This document shows, one piece after another, positions 33,785 through 43,433 of a stretch of DNA of 64,000 bases. Positions within the stretch are counted from its first letter, which is position 1. Every line of letters starts with the position of its first letter. The position numbers were made by a program, and so were the translations under genes. Below the pieces are notes generated by a model. That model was not told the origin of the DNA, ran no database searches, and worked only from the letters and a program-made list of their open reading frames with translations. Origin of the DNA: Rufibacter hautae (GTDB taxonomy: Bacteria; Bacteroidota; Bacteroidia; Cytophagales; Hymenobacteraceae); assembly GCF_008271695.1 (NCBI RefSeq), contig NZ_VKKY01000001.1:124001-188000 (forward strand), in the 5' to 3' direction.

Positions 33785-36199
33785 ATGCGACAACTCTACC
33801 CCCGTCTACTTCTAAGTCTCCTGATTTTAACCCTTTGTCACCTCTCTTTCGCCCAGTCTACCGGTAGGGTAAGCGGCAGAATTAAGTCAAGCGATGGCAA
33901 AGGCGCTCCTTATGTAAACGTGGGCTTAGCCGGCACTATCAAAGGGACGGTAACAGGAGAAGACGGCTTCTATACCATCCAGGGTGTCACCCCGGGCACA
34001 TACACGGTAACGTGTTCTTTTGTGGGCCTCCAGCCCCAGGAAAGTCAGGTAACGGTTACGGCTGGCAAAACCACAAACGTAGACTTTGAACTGGCCGAGA
34101 ACGCCGCCCAAATCTCTGAGGTAGTAGTGACCGCGGGCAAAACCCTGAACAAAAAACCCCTTAATATTGGCAAAATAGCCATCTCACCGCTGGATATGCC
34201 ACAAAGCATGTCGATCATCAACAGCGAAGTCATTGCAGACCAGCAGGCCTCCAAGTTAAGCGACGTCATCAAAAACGTGAACGGCGTAGCGCTGGGCACT
34301 ACCCGTGGCAGTACCGCCGAGACGTTCTTCGCCCGGGGCTACAACCTGGGTGCCAACAACATCTTCAAGAACGGAGCCCGCTCTAACTCCGCCGTGATCC
34401 CAGAGGCCAGCACCCTGGAGCGCGTGGAAGTACTCAAAGGAAGCGCGGCTTTATTATATGGAAACGTATCCGGCGGGGCCATCATCAACATGGTGACCAA
34501 ACAGCCTAAGTTTGAATACGGCGGCGAAGTGGCCTTGCGCGCGGGTAGCTACAACCTGTTCAAGCCCATTGCCGATGTATACGGACCTGTTTCCCAGAAC
34601 CTGGCCTTCCGCCTGATTGGCACCTATGAAACCGCCGAGAGTTACCGCAACAGCGTGGAGTCTAAACGCTTCTATGTAAACCCTTCTTTGCTGTACAAAC
34701 TGGGCAGCAGAACCAACATTTTGGTGCAGGGAGATTACCTGAACAATGAGTTCACCCCGGATTTCGGAATCGGAACGTTGGATGGTAAAATCCCCACTTC
34801 CATTGACCGTTCGGCTTTCTATAATGCGCCATGGGCTTACAACAGGGTGAAACAGAGAACTACCTCGGCCACCGTTGACCACCAACTGAACGACACCTGG
34901 AAACTGAACTTCATTGGCTCTCAGCAGACCTTTGACCGCGACTATTTCTCTACCGAACGGATTCAGGCGGATGCTGACGGAGACTGGGGCCGCCTCCTCA
35001 CCCGCTCAGATATCTCTGAGAATTACCACACCGGCCAGATCAACCTGAACGGCGAGTTCAAAACCTTCGGGCTAGGACACACCATTTTGATAGGCGCAGA
35101 TGCGGAGCGATATCTGAACACAACCCACGCCTTCAGAATCTCTTCCCTGGGTAAAGGAAACGTCTATGATTCCATCAATATCCTGAACCCCGCCAAATTC
35201 ACGCCGCGCACCGATGAGCCGCTGGCTACGGCCACCATGCGCACCGAGACCCCTACCTACCGTTTCGGGACGTATGTGCAGGATTTGATCAACGTTTCAG
35301 AGAAATTCAAGGTACTGGCGGGCTTGCGCTGGTCTTACCAGAAAGTAGCCGTGGCCAAACAGCACAACCTGGAGACCGGCGAGGTGAAGAACAGCACTAC
35401 GGCTGTCACCAAGTATGACAGGGCCTTCTCCCCAAGGGTAGGTTTGGTGTACCAACCTACGGCCACCACCTCGCTCTTCGCCAGCTACTCTAACAACTTC
35501 ACGCCCAATACCGGCAGAGACGTAAACCAGCAGAACCTAAAACCCTCCCTCATTGACCAATATGAGGTAGGCGTGAAAAACGACCTGGTGAAAGACAGGC
35601 TATCGGTGAATGTGACGGTGTACCGCATCATCAACAATGACCTGGCCTTGCAGGCGCAGTACCTCGCCGATGGCGTAACCCTTAACACCGATGCCACCAT
35701 TAAGGAATTCACCGGCCAAACCACCAGCGACGGCGTGGAAGTGGACCTAAACGGATCTATTGTACCGGGCTTGACCTTCCTGGCAGGCTACAGCTACAAC
35801 TACATGCGCTATACAGACACTCCCGGCACCACTGGAAGCTACATGGAAGGAGAGCGTTTGGTGAGCAACCCGGCCCATACGGCCAATGCCACGTTGTTCT
35901 ACACCTTAAAAACCACTGCTTTGAAAGGCCTGAAAATTGGGGCTTCTGGGTTCTACACCGGGGAGCGCAACGCAGGCTGGAACAACCAGGTAGGCCAGGC
36001 GCAGAAATTCAACCGCCTCATTCCGGTTACTGGGTATACCACCTTTGATGTGTCTCTAGGCTACGCGATCAAGCAGTTCTCTATCCTGGGCAAACTCTCC
36101 AACATCACCAATGAGCTGAATTACCTGGTGCATGAGAACTACAGCGTGAACCCAATTCCGCCGCGCCAGTTTGTGACCACTGTTGCCTATAAGTTCTAA
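33785..36199 (+). CDS. TonB-dependent siderophore receptor
   Basis: 804 aa. Signal peptide 1-23 (SLLILTLCHLSFAQ), carboxypeptidase-regulatory-like domain about 25-105, then a plug about 125-245 containing LDMPQSMSIINSEVI and ERVEVLKGSAALLYGNVSGGAIINMVTKQP, which is the siderophore-receptor (FhuA/FecA/FoxA type) signature, and a 22-strand barrel ending AYKF. It imports ferric siderophores. An AT-rich leader carries a Fur box and consensus promoter, so iron repression is expected. It is monocistronic, closed by the hairpin at 36223. Confidence 0.92.
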   Translation: MRQLYPRLLLSLLILTLCHLSFAQSTGRVSGRIKSSDGKGAPYVNVGLAGTIKGTVTGEDGFYTIQGVTPGTYTVTCSFVGLQPQESQVTVTAGKTTNVDFELAENAAQISEVVVTAGKTLNKKPLNIGKIAISPLDMPQSMSIINSEVIADQQASKLSDVIKNVNGVALGTTRGSTAETFFARGYNLGANNIFKNGARSNSAVIPEASTLERVEVLKGSAALLYGNVSGGAIINMVTKQPKFEYGGEVALRAGSYNLFKPIADVYGPVSQNLAFRLIGTYETAESYRNSVESKRFYVNPSLLYKLGSRTNILVQGDYLNNEFTPDFGIGTLDGKIPTSIDRSAFYNAPWAYNRVKQRTTSATVDHQLNDTWKLNFIGSQQTFDRDYFSTERIQADADGDWGRLLTRSDISENYHTGQINLNGEFKTFGLGHTILIGADAERYLNTTHAFRISSLGKGNVYDSINILNPAKFTPRTDEPLATATMRTETPTYRFGTYVQDLINVSEKFKVLAGLRWSYQKVAVAKQHNLETGEVKNSTTAVTKYDRAFSPRVGLVYQPTATTSLFASYSNNFTPNTGRDVNQQNLKPSLIDQYEVGVKNDLVKDRLSVNVTVYRIINNDLALQAQYLADGVTLNTDATIKEFTGQTTSDGVEVDLNGSIVPGLTFLAGYSYNYMRYTDTPGTTGSYMEGERLVSNPAHTANATLFYTLKTTALKGLKIGASGFYTGERNAGWNNQVGQAQKFNRLIPVTGYTTFDVSLGYAIKQFSILGKLSNITNELNYLVHENYSVNPIPPRQFVTTVAYKF

Positions 36200-36222
36200 A
36201 GGCTTCTATCACCTCCTTCTTG

Positions 36223-36272
36223 AAACCGATAATCCTGGATCTCCCTTGCGGAGACCAGGGTTATCGGTTTTT
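36223..36272 (+). terminator. Intrinsic terminator of the siderophore receptor
   Basis: AAACCGATAATCCTGG pairs with CCAGGGTTATCGGTTT across a 16-nt loop (one G-T pair), followed by a T-run. Starts 24 bp after the stop. Confidence 0.85.
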
Positions 36273-36345
36273 CATTTACCAAGGCTGGGCTAACATCTTA
36301 TAAAAGGGAAAATGGAGGCTTTCAGAGAGGGTTCTTTGGTTTACT

Positions 36346-36373
36346 CTTGTTTTTAGAAAAATGGCCTGAAAAT
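36346..36373. repeat. Degenerate copy of the dispersed palindromic element
   Basis: CTTGTTTTTAGAAAAATGGC then CTGAAAAT. Member of the family by the GTTTT/AAAA core and GGCCTG block. The rest of 36273-36589 shows no gene. Confidence 0.45.
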
Positions 36374-36589
36374 GCCTGAACGATGCAAAAGGCAGCGCTT
36401 ACCTCCAGCCCACAGGGAAGATGGCCACAGGAAAATCACCAATGTCGCTCAGACACTTATTCTTTTTTGGCATATCGTATTTATTCATTTGAATTATAGG
36501 AACTTACCCCGTAAATTCAGTAATTACAACCCAAACAAATAACTTACTTTTAGCTTATAAGACTGGTTAAAGGTTAATTTCTCTGGCTT

Positions 36590-36802
36590 ATGGATGAACT
36601 TTGGGAATTCAACCCCGGTGACCTCCAGTTCGCAAAGATCGTGGAGATGGTGGAGCTACATTACCTACTGGAGCGCTTCAACGTACGCACGTACCTGAAT
36701 GAAGACGGACTGGTAGAATTCAATGACACGCATTTTGTGGGTGACCGGAATGAGTATGCCTTCGCGATCATCTCTTATTACCTGCAACGGGAGCACGAGT
36801 GA
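36590..36802 (+). CDS. Small acidic protein of unknown function
   Basis: 70 aa, acidic (many Glu/Asp), no membrane segment, no known motif. Predicted mostly helical with FNPGDLQFAKIVEMVELHYL at the N-terminus. It sits alone between two terminator-bounded genes after an AT-rich leader, which supports it being a real gene. I do not recognise the family. Confidence 0.55.
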   Translation: MDELWEFNPGDLQFAKIVEMVELHYLLERFNVRTYLNEDGLVEFNDTHFVGDRNEYAFAIISYYLQREHE

Positions 36803-37177
36803 ACATGACCATCTTTGCTTGAGCCCTTTGGGCCCAAGCCCCCTTCAAAAGCCGCTTCATATCTTAATTGACCCGCAGCGGCTTAACTTATTCTAATCCT
36901 GAATACCACTGCCACGAAGCATTCCTGTGCTTTCTTCGGTTCCGCAGGAAAACAGCGTTTCATCAGCAAACCGGCTCCGCGTAGGAAGTTGGTTTCTGCC
37001 TCCAAACAGCCGCCGGCTGACACCACATCTCCAGAGGAAAAGCGAAAAACCAGGGCAATCAGCTCCGGTTTAGGGCTTGTTTTCAGAAAACTAGACAGAT
37101 TCTACCCGCACCCTGCATGCGGCATGAGGCCATACATCATATCAAACGCTTTTTCAACCTCTACACCCATTTTACCT

Positions 37178-37567
37178 ATGATCATTCACAGCGGAATTGT
37201 TACCCTGGATTTTGATCCAGACACAGAAATCCTGGTGACCGAAATGCCGGATGTCTCCCATTTGGCGGCGCCTGAAGTAGGTTTTTGCCTGGACGTCATC
37301 CTGGACAGTATAAGAGGCTTTCATGTAGAAGGCCTGTTGTTAGACGCCACCCAGTCGCCGGAGGGCGCGGGAGACGGCGCGAACGGAGACCTGGCCCGAA
37401 AGTTCACCGAGGAACTAGGCAGCACCTGCGTGCGCAAAGTGGCGCGCATAGGAACCGCCGATGCCTTGGGCATGCAGGAAGCGGCCCAACCCCAAACCAT
37501 TGCCAGGCCCTTCTTCCGGGACTTTGCCACCAAGCCTGAAGGCATGCGCTGGCTGATGGATAAATAG
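37178..37567 (+). CDS. Small STAS/SpoIIAA-like protein, function unknown
   Basis: 129 aa from ATG 37178. The frame is open further upstream, but that part contains a degenerate palindromic repeat and a low-complexity basic stretch, so the later start is preferred. Alternating hydrophobic strands (VTLDFDPDTEILVTEMPDV) and GFHVEGLLLDATQS resemble STAS-domain proteins found in Hymenobacteraceae. No phosphorylatable Ser motif can be assigned. A good intrinsic terminator follows at 37638. Confidence 0.6.
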   Translation: MIIHSGIVTLDFDPDTEILVTEMPDVSHLAAPEVGFCLDVILDSIRGFHVEGLLLDATQSPEGAGDGANGDLARKFTEELGSTCVRKVARIGTADALGMQEAAQPQTIARPFFRDFATKPEGMRWLMDK

Positions 37568-37637
37568 ACGGGCCGTTCTCTACTGGTTCTTTCCAACTAC
37601 CCACAAACAACCTGACATACATTACGAATACTCACTG

Positions 37638-37681
37638 TCCCTCCTAGCCCGTATCTCCCACGCGACTTAGGAGGGATTTTT
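37638..37681 (+). terminator. Intrinsic terminator
   Basis: TCCCTCCTA at 37638-37646 and TAGGAGGGA at 37668-37676, perfect 9-bp stem followed by TTTTT. It closes the STAS-like gene. The remaining gap to 37952 holds no gene; it is AT-rich promoter DNA. Confidence 0.8.
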
Positions 37682-37952
37682 ATGTCCTTACTTCTGAGAA
37701 CCACTAGCTTAACCTGCTTCTGGCCAGGAGTTTGGAGCTCATTTCCCCCTGACAGTCATGTACGCTATTGTAATTTAATCCAGCTACCCTGGAATAAATA
37801 CGGTCTAATTTTTAAAAACTCATAATAAAAGTGCATATAATACTAAATTCGCAGTAGATTCGCTTAGTAGCCTCTTGGTAAGTAAGTGCAACCTAGAAGA
37901 TGATCGCAAGACTACCTCTCTGAACTGTTAGAAAAGCCCCCATTCCAACATC

Positions 37953-39884
37953 ATGAATGCCAGTGACACCCATGCGTTTTATAGAGGTTTTTTCGAAAAC
38001 TCCCCCGAACCAAGTTTCCTAATCGGTGCAGACCGACTTATTGTGGAGATGAACCAGGCAGCCAAGCAGGTTTTTGGGTTTTCAGATTCAGAATTCATCG
38101 GTAAAGATTGGCTCTCCCTCGTGGACACCCCTAATTCTAAACCGGGCGCTTCTCTGGGACAGTCCTTAGGTGAAGCCCGTACTGCCTTGGAATTGACCGG
38201 AATCAGGAAAGACGGCGGGCGTTTTCAGGGCAAATTTTCTATAACCCCGCTAAACAACGGCACAGGGCCATCCTTCCTCTGCACCATCTCAGCTGATTCA
38301 AACGGCTCGCAGCCCACACAGACCCCGCTTTCCGGCAGCCCAGAACCGAAGCAAGCCCCTTCTAAGGATAAACCCAACCTCACTTTCGGGCTACAGGACG
38401 AGGCTAACCTACGGAAGCTCCTCCAGATTTATGACAACCTCAGTGAGGTGATCTACATGTACGAGGTCAGGAACAATGACACTTTCCGGTTCGAGTCGGT
38501 GAACCAGGCGTTCCTGAATGTAACGGGCCTCAGGAAGGACCAGGTGGTGGGCAGATACGTGGATGAAGTGATCCCGGAGCCTTCGCTTTCGCTGGTGCGC
38601 TCCAAATACACCCAAGCCATTGCGTCTGGCCAAACGATAAAGTGGGAGGAGATTACCCCCTACCCTACGGGCGTGAAGACGGGGCTGGTATCCATTACGC
38701 CGCTCTACAATGAGCACCACATCTGCACCAACCTACTGGGAACGGTGACAGACATCACCGACATCAGGGCGGCAGAAAGAGACCTGGAAATAAGCAATGA
38801 GCGGTTTGTATATGCCACCAAGGCCACCCGTGACGCCATCTACGACTGGAATCTAACCACCGGTGAGATCCATTGGGGCGAAGGAATGGAGAAACTGTTT
38901 GGGTATAAAAGTGCCCAAACAGGCAACGGCATCACTTTCTGGGAGAGCAACCTGCACCCAGAGGATAACCAGGCTGTGAACGAATCTTTGAACAGTTTTT
39001 TGGAAGACCGCGGGCAGGAACAATGGGAATACGATTACCGGTTCCGGCGGGCCGATGGCTCGTTTGCCTACGTAACCGACCGGGCCTTTGTAGTGCGGGA
39101 CAACACCGGCAAAGCCATCCGGTTGGTAGGAGCCATGCAGGACCTATCCAGACGCCGGGAACATGAGGCCGAACGGGAGTTGCTGATCTCACACCTCACC
39201 CAGCGCAACAATGAACTGGAACAATTCTCCTTTATTACCTCTCATAACCTACGGGCACCCGTCTCCAACCTAGTTGGACTCACCCATCTACTTTCTCCAG
39301 ACGCTGCGCCAGATTCTAAAACCAGGTATATTCTCGGAAAAATAAAGGAGTCGGCCCACCAGTTAAATAGCATTGTGGAGGATCTCTCTGATATTCTGGT
39401 GGTGAAAAGCAACAGCCCTGCTGGTGCTGAAAACATTAGCCTGAAGGAAATCCTGGGTGAGGCGGAAAAAGCCGCTGGGGAATTCCTTACCCAAGCCAGC
39501 GCCACCATTGAGACAGATTTCACCGGGGGAGACCACGTTTTCTTTTCCCGGGAATACCTCCGCAGCATTCTATTGAACCTGCTCACCAACTCGGCCAAGT
39601 TCCGTTCCCCGGACCGGGACCTGGTGATCAAACTCCACACCGAAACCCAGGACGGAAAACTCAAACTCACCTTCTCTGACAACGGCGTGGGGATAGACAT
39701 GGGCCGGTACGGCGGTAGAATCTTCCAGTACCAGCGTTTTCAGGCCAAAGGAGGCAACAAGGGAATTGGGCTCTTTATGGTACAGGAACAACTGAAAGCC
39801 ATGGGCGGAAGTATCTCAGTGGCCAGTGAGGTGAACGTGGGCACCACCTTCACCCTTTATTTCGCGGATAGCCAGCCAGGTTAA
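37953..39884 (+). CDS. Soluble PAS-domain sensor histidine kinase
   Basis: 643 aa, no membrane segment. PAS domains at about 10-115, 150-270 and 285-400 (the last a PAS_3 with WGEGMEKLFGY and a PAC segment), a short coiled link, then the kinase core: H-box FITSHNLRAPVSNL with phosphoacceptor His431, N-box LLNLLTNSAKF near 540, G1 DNGVGID and G2 GNKGIGLFMV. It phosphorylates an unknown response regulator; none is adjacent, so it is an orphan kinase. Cytoplasmic sensing of redox, light or a small ligand through the PAS domains is possible. Confidence 0.9.
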   Translation: MNASDTHAFYRGFFENSPEPSFLIGADRLIVEMNQAAKQVFGFSDSEFIGKDWLSLVDTPNSKPGASLGQSLGEARTALELTGIRKDGGRFQGKFSITPLNNGTGPSFLCTISADSNGSQPTQTPLSGSPEPKQAPSKDKPNLTFGLQDEANLRKLLQIYDNLSEVIYMYEVRNNDTFRFESVNQAFLNVTGLRKDQVVGRYVDEVIPEPSLSLVRSKYTQAIASGQTIKWEEITPYPTGVKTGLVSITPLYNEHHICTNLLGTVTDITDIRAAERDLEISNERFVYATKATRDAIYDWNLTTGEIHWGEGMEKLFGYKSAQTGNGITFWESNLHPEDNQAVNESLNSFLEDRGQEQWEYDYRFRRADGSFAYVTDRAFVVRDNTGKAIRLVGAMQDLSRRREHEAERELLISHLTQRNNELEQFSFITSHNLRAPVSNLVGLTHLLSPDAAPDSKTRYILGKIKESAHQLNSIVEDLSDILVVKSNSPAGAENISLKEILGEAEKAAGEFLTQASATIETDFTGGDHVFFSREYLRSILLNLLTNSAKFRSPDRDLVIKLHTETQDGKLKLTFSDNGVGIDMGRYGGRIFQYQRFQAKGGNKGIGLFMVQEQLKAMGGSISVASEVNVGTTFTLYFADSQPG

Positions 39885-39968
39885 TCCGCATTACAACTGA
39901 TGTCACGGTAAACTAAGGAACCAGATTTATTGGGATAAGCGGCTGCGCCAAAGCCAGGCGCCTGCCCT

Positions 39969-40529
39969 CTAAGCCAAACTCCGGATTACCTTGCAGGGAT
40001 TACCGGCGGCGAAAACGTTGGCTGGAATGTCTTTTGTGACCACGCTTCCGGCCCCGATAGTGGTGTTGCTCCCGATGGTAACCCCAGGGCAGATGATGGC
40101 CCCACCACCCAGCCACACGTTGTCCCCAATGGTGATAGGCGAAGCCAGTTCAGGTCCCTTGATTCTTTCTGAGGCAATCACCGGGTGATAAGCTGTGTAA
40201 ATCTGCACAAAAGGCCCGCACATCACATTATTTCCGATGGTGACCTGGGCGCAATCCAGAATCACGCAGTTGAAGTTCATGAAGAAATTCTCGCCCACCG
40301 AAATATGCGCTCCGTAATCACAAAAAAATGGGGGCTGTATATCAATGGTAGAACATTTGCCCAGCAGTTCCTTAAGTACCATGTTCCTCTCCTCCAGGGA
40401 GGCTCCCATCATGGCATTGTACCTGGAGAGCAATAGCCTGGCGTTATCCCGCATGTGCACCAACTCTGGGTCTCCGGCCTGATACAGTTCGCCGTCCAGC
40501 ATTTTCTGCAGTTCACTTTTCTTTTCCAT
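39969..40529 (-). CDS. Sugar O-acetyltransferase of the Maa/LacA family
   Basis: 186 aa. N-terminal Mac domain (KSELQKMLDGELYQAGDPEL) then left-handed beta-helix hexapeptide repeats (VTIGNNVMCGP, ITIGDNVWLGGGAIICPGVTIGSNTTIGAGSVVTKD). The catalytic His is in TAYHPV near residue 115. It transfers acetyl from acetyl-CoA to a sugar hydroxyl. The DeoR-type regulator gene ends 12 bp upstream, so the two form an operon. Natural acceptor unknown, as for most of this family. Confidence 0.88.
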   Translation of the reverse strand: MEKKSELQKMLDGELYQAGDPELVHMRDNARLLLSRYNAMMGASLEERNMVLKELLGKCSTIDIQPPFFCDYGAHISVGENFFMNFNCVILDCAQVTIGNNVMCGPFVQIYTAYHPVIASERIKGPELASPITIGDNVWLGGGAIICPGVTIGSNTTIGAGSVVTKDIPANVFAAGNPCKVIRSLA

Positions 40530-40541
40530 CTCGTTGTTTGA

Positions 40542-41291
40542 TCAAATGATTTCAAGGTCCCTTCCCTTGTATTCCTTTAGTAGGGGATCGCTATTGGGTA
40601 AGTCGGTGATTAGGGCATCAATCCCGTCCAGGCTGCATACCCTGAAATGGTCTGTGCTTCCCAGCTTTTCCTGGCCTGCCAGGGCAACCGTCTTGAGGGA
40701 GCCTTCCAGCATGGCCTGCTTCACTTCTCCATCTTCCCTCACCGCAGCAGTAACACCATATTTGCTGTCAACGGCACAGGTACCCATGAAATACAAATCA
40801 GCCAGGTAGTTTTTGACCTCCCGGCAAGTGAAGGCGCCCACAGTGGTTTCCGTGGCCCGGTTCAGGATTCCTCCTAGCACCATCACCTCTATCTTCTCAA
40901 ACCCTTTAAGAATGCCAATTAAAGCCTGATTATTGGTAACTACCCTAAAACTAAGGTCTCTGGGAAAATGCAGGGCCACGGCACACAGGGTGGTACCGCC
41001 GTCCATGAAAATGGTCTGCCCTTCCTTGATCAGCCGCTGTGCTTTCTGCGCGATGATAAGTTTGCCCTCTGGATAGACCTTCTCCCGATCCTGGAAGGTG
41101 AACGGGTTCAAGGACCGGACAATGGCCCCTCCCCTGACTTTGGTTAACAGCCCATTTTTGGCAAGCGCGTCAATATCGCGCCTCACTGTATCCTCTGACA
41201 CCTGCAGTTCACCAGCCAATTCCTCAAAAGTTGCCCTATGCGCTTTCTCTAGCCTGATTAGAATATGGCTTTGTCGTTCCTCTTTCAACAT
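40542..41291 (-). CDS. DeoR/GlpR-family transcriptional regulator
   Basis: 249 aa. N-terminal DeoR HTH (ATFEELAGELQVSEDTVRRDIDALAKNGLLTKVRGGAI, residues about 20-58), then the DeoR sensor domain with IFMDGGTTLCAVALHFP, VVTNNQALIGIL and the C-terminal VALAGQEKLG. The effector is expected to be a phosphorylated sugar. It is co-transcribed with the acetyltransferase. A TTGCA/TGCAA inverted repeat directly before its start suggests autoregulation. Confidence 0.9.
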   Translation of the reverse strand: MLKEERQSHILIRLEKAHRATFEELAGELQVSEDTVRRDIDALAKNGLLTKVRGGAIVRSLNPFTFQDREKVYPEGKLIIAQKAQRLIKEGQTIFMDGGTTLCAVALHFPRDLSFRVVTNNQALIGILKGFEKIEVMVLGGILNRATETTVGAFTCREVKNYLADLYFMGTCAVDSKYGVTAAVREDGEVKQAMLEGSLKTVALAGQEKLGSTDHFRVCSLDGIDALITDLPNSDPLLKEYKGRDLEII

Positions 41292-41292
41292 C

Positions 41293-41308
41293 TTGCAATA
41301 GTATGCAA
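41293..41308 (-). promoter_or_regulatory. Possible DeoR operator
   Basis: TTGCA, 6-nt spacer, TGCAA, immediately upstream of the regulator start codon. Short arms, so low confidence. Confidence 0.35.
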
Positions 41309-41454
41309 AAATCGCAAATTAAAGCAAATAAATAGTTAAAGAACTTCCGAATGACTCATAATGCCAATTATATTAGTATTTTTAAAATAGTTTATAAAAA
41401 GTTAGAACCCAACCAACCAAAATGCGTAAAAAGTTAGCAAAAAGCAATACTCCT

Positions 41455-41823
41455 ATGAAACTGAAGATAGAAGAAAAACCATTTTTGTCGGAAGGTCGGC
41501 ACATAGTAACGGTAACTGAAATTGAAGAAGGAAAAAGCGAGAACAAGGATATTCCATTTATCAACTGTCGTTTGGAAAACGAGGAAGGTTTTGTAAACCA
41601 ACGCTTTTACCTCAGCGAACCTGGTCAGCCAATTCTGGCTTCTTTCCTGAAAGCCTTGGGCATAGAGAAAACTGAGGTGGACACCAAAGAGTTGAAAGGC
41701 AAAACCCTTTCAGTAGAGGTTGAGGAACGTTCTTATGAGGACGCTGAAGGAAAAGGCAAAACCATTAAACAGGCAACGCATTTTGAATCAGTGGGGAAAG
41801 CCAACACCTCAGACAGTTTCTAG
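41455..41823 (+). CDS. Small conserved-type protein, phage DUF669-like
   Basis: 122 aa from ATG 41455; an ATG at 41422 would add a basic 11-residue extension. The layout (GRHIVTVTEIEEGKSENKDIPFINCRL, then FLKALGI, then ELKGKTLSVEVEERSYEDAEGKGKT) resembles DUF669-type single-strand-binding proteins of phages: an OB-like strand pattern with a Gly-Lys loop. No other phage gene lies nearby. A strong terminator follows. Family assignment is tentative. Confidence 0.55.
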   Translation: MKLKIEEKPFLSEGRHIVTVTEIEEGKSENKDIPFINCRLENEEGFVNQRFYLSEPGQPILASFLKALGIEKTEVDTKELKGKTLSVEVEERSYEDAEGKGKTIKQATHFESVGKANTSDSF

Positions 41824-41918
41824 TCAATCTCCTTCGCCTGTTTTCCTCGGCTCATACTGGGAATCCAGCGAATCAAAATCGAAAACATCTAGTAAGGTCT
41901 TCAGGGCCTAATACTCAT

Positions 41919-41955
41919 AAAAAAGCCGCTACCCTAAAGAGGGCAGCGGCTTTTT
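41919..41955. terminator. Intrinsic terminator
   Basis: AAAAAGCCGCTACCCT and AGGGCAGCGGCTTTTT around a short loop: near-perfect stem with A-tract and T-tract, so able to work in both directions. It lies 95 bp after the DUF669-like gene and before the convergent MFS gene. Confidence 0.88.
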
Positions 41956-41985
41956 GGTTATCCTATTTAAGTAGATGTTCAATTG

Positions 41986-42014
41986 AGGCCTCTTTTAAGA
42001 AAGTAGGCTTAAAA
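41986..42014. repeat. Copy of the dispersed palindromic element
   Basis: AGGCCTCTTTTAAGAAAGTA then GGCTTAAAA. Partly degenerate; lies just past the terminator, upstream of the stop of the AmpG-like gene. Confidence 0.5.
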
Positions 42015-42164
42015 CAAAGTTTAAAGTCGGGGCTTCCATTTCCCTAATCACCAACTAGCTTGGCCAAATATGGTAAGGAAAACCTCCGCATAAAAGACTG
42101 TTTTGCAAAAGGAAATCACACATCTTAGTCCTTTCGTTAAACGACCAAAAATTAGCGACTCAAA

Positions 42165-43433
42165 TTACCCACTCTCCAACGTCTGGGTTGGCTTTCTCAC
42201 CTGTACAAGAAGCTGACTGACTACTACCACTAACAGAAGAAAGCCTGCCGTAAGGCCAATTACCGGCGGAAAAATCACCTGCAAGAGCCATCCGCAAAGG
42301 AAAGAGCCGATCACATCTGAGAGGTTAATCAAAGCCATGTAGGCGGTAAACTGGGAGCCTGCGATTCTCTTGTCACATATGGCCATCAACAACGGAAAGC
42401 TGCTGACGCTAAAGAGCGGATCCGCCAATCCCCAAAACACCAACCCCGACTTGACCCAGCCTTCGCCGCTGTGCCCTAGCAGGTAGCCGTTGAACAGCAC
42501 CAGAAAAACAGCCAGAACGGTGATGGTGATGTAGTACATTCTTTTCAGATGCACGCGGTCAGCCAGATAGCCACCGCCCAAGACCACCGCCAGGGTGATA
42601 GCCGCGCCCCAACTTCCCTGGAAAAGGGAGAGCTGCTGGTCGCTCCAGCCCAAGGATTTGATGAGGTGAAACGACAGGGACCGCGCGAACAAACTAAAGC
42701 AGAGATACGACAAGAACACCAGTCCGAACACTGAAATCGACTCCCTGCCCAACAAACGCCGGAGGAGGCGGGTGAACACCAACCGGAAAGCAGGCGTTGA
42801 ACCCGGCTGGACTTGCAGAGTTGGTCCGGGAGCCTTCTGGCTATACAAGGGAGTCGCCATGAAAAGGAGGGTAAACAAAAGCAGCACCGCAGACATGGCA
42901 CCAGTTGCCACCGCAAATCCGTAGGCATGCAGGAGGTAAGATAGGCCTGCCGCACCAAAACTGATCCCCAGCAGCAGCCCGCCCCGCATGAACCCGTTGA
43001 CTCTCCCCTTCTCACGGTCCTCCACCAGAGAGATGGCCATGGCATCAACGCTGGCATCTTGCACAGACGCGAAAAGGCTGTGGGTAAAGAAAAGGGCGGC
43101 GAGCAACCCCATCTGCTGTGAAGGTTCCTTTACAATCAGCAGTAGCAGGGAGGCTCCAAAGGCAAGCAGTTGCGTAAAGACCACCCAGCGTTTGTAAGGC
43201 CCCTCAGACGAGGAACTGAACCGGTCAATCAATGGGCCCCAACCCAACTGCACGACCCAGGGAATCCCCACGGCACTGGCAAACGCCCCTATGGCGGCCG
43301 GCGAGACATTTTGCCCGGTCAGGAAGTTAGCCAGCGCCGTCAGGGCAAAGCCAGAGGGAACCCCCTGCATGAAGTACAGGTAGAAGAAGGTGAAATACCT
43401 TACAGGGGCATTCTCTTGAACGGAAGGTAGCAT
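42165..43433 (-). CDS. AmpG-like MFS transporter
   Basis: 422 aa, about 12 membrane helices. FYLYFMQGVPSGFALTAL in TM1, PWVVQLGWGPLIDRF after TM2 and SVQDASVDAMAISLV in TM4 are the AmpG/PAT-family pattern. AmpG proteins import anhydro-muropeptides for cell-wall recycling; Bacteroidota have several paralogues whose substrates are not known. Monocistronic. Assignment to muropeptide uptake is by family only. Confidence 0.72.
   Translation of the reverse strand: MLPSVQENAPVRYFTFFYLYFMQGVPSGFALTALANFLTGQNVSPAAIGAFASAVGIPWVVQLGWGPLIDRFSSSSEGPYKRWVVFTQLLAFGASLLLLIVKEPSQQMGLLAALFFTHSLFASVQDASVDAMAISLVEDREKGRVNGFMRGGLLLGISFGAAGLSYLLHAYGFAVATGAMSAVLLLFTLLFMATPLYSQKAPGPTLQVQPGSTPAFRLVFTRLLRRLLGRESISVFGLVFLSYLCFSLFARSLSFHLIKSLGWSDQQLSLFQGSWGAAITLAVVLGGGYLADRVHLKRMYYITITVLAVFLVLFNGYLLGHSGEGWVKSGLVFWGLADPLFSVSSFPLLMAICDKRIAGSQFTAYMALINLSDVIGSFLCGWLLQVIFPPVIGLTAGFLLLVVVVSQLLVQVRKPTQTLESG

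Noticed and set aside
36989-37177. Upstream extension of the STAS-like gene
   Set aside because: The stretch is basic and of low complexity, contains a degenerate palindromic element (GGCTTGTTTTCAGAAAAC near 37072), and precedes a good ATG at 37178.
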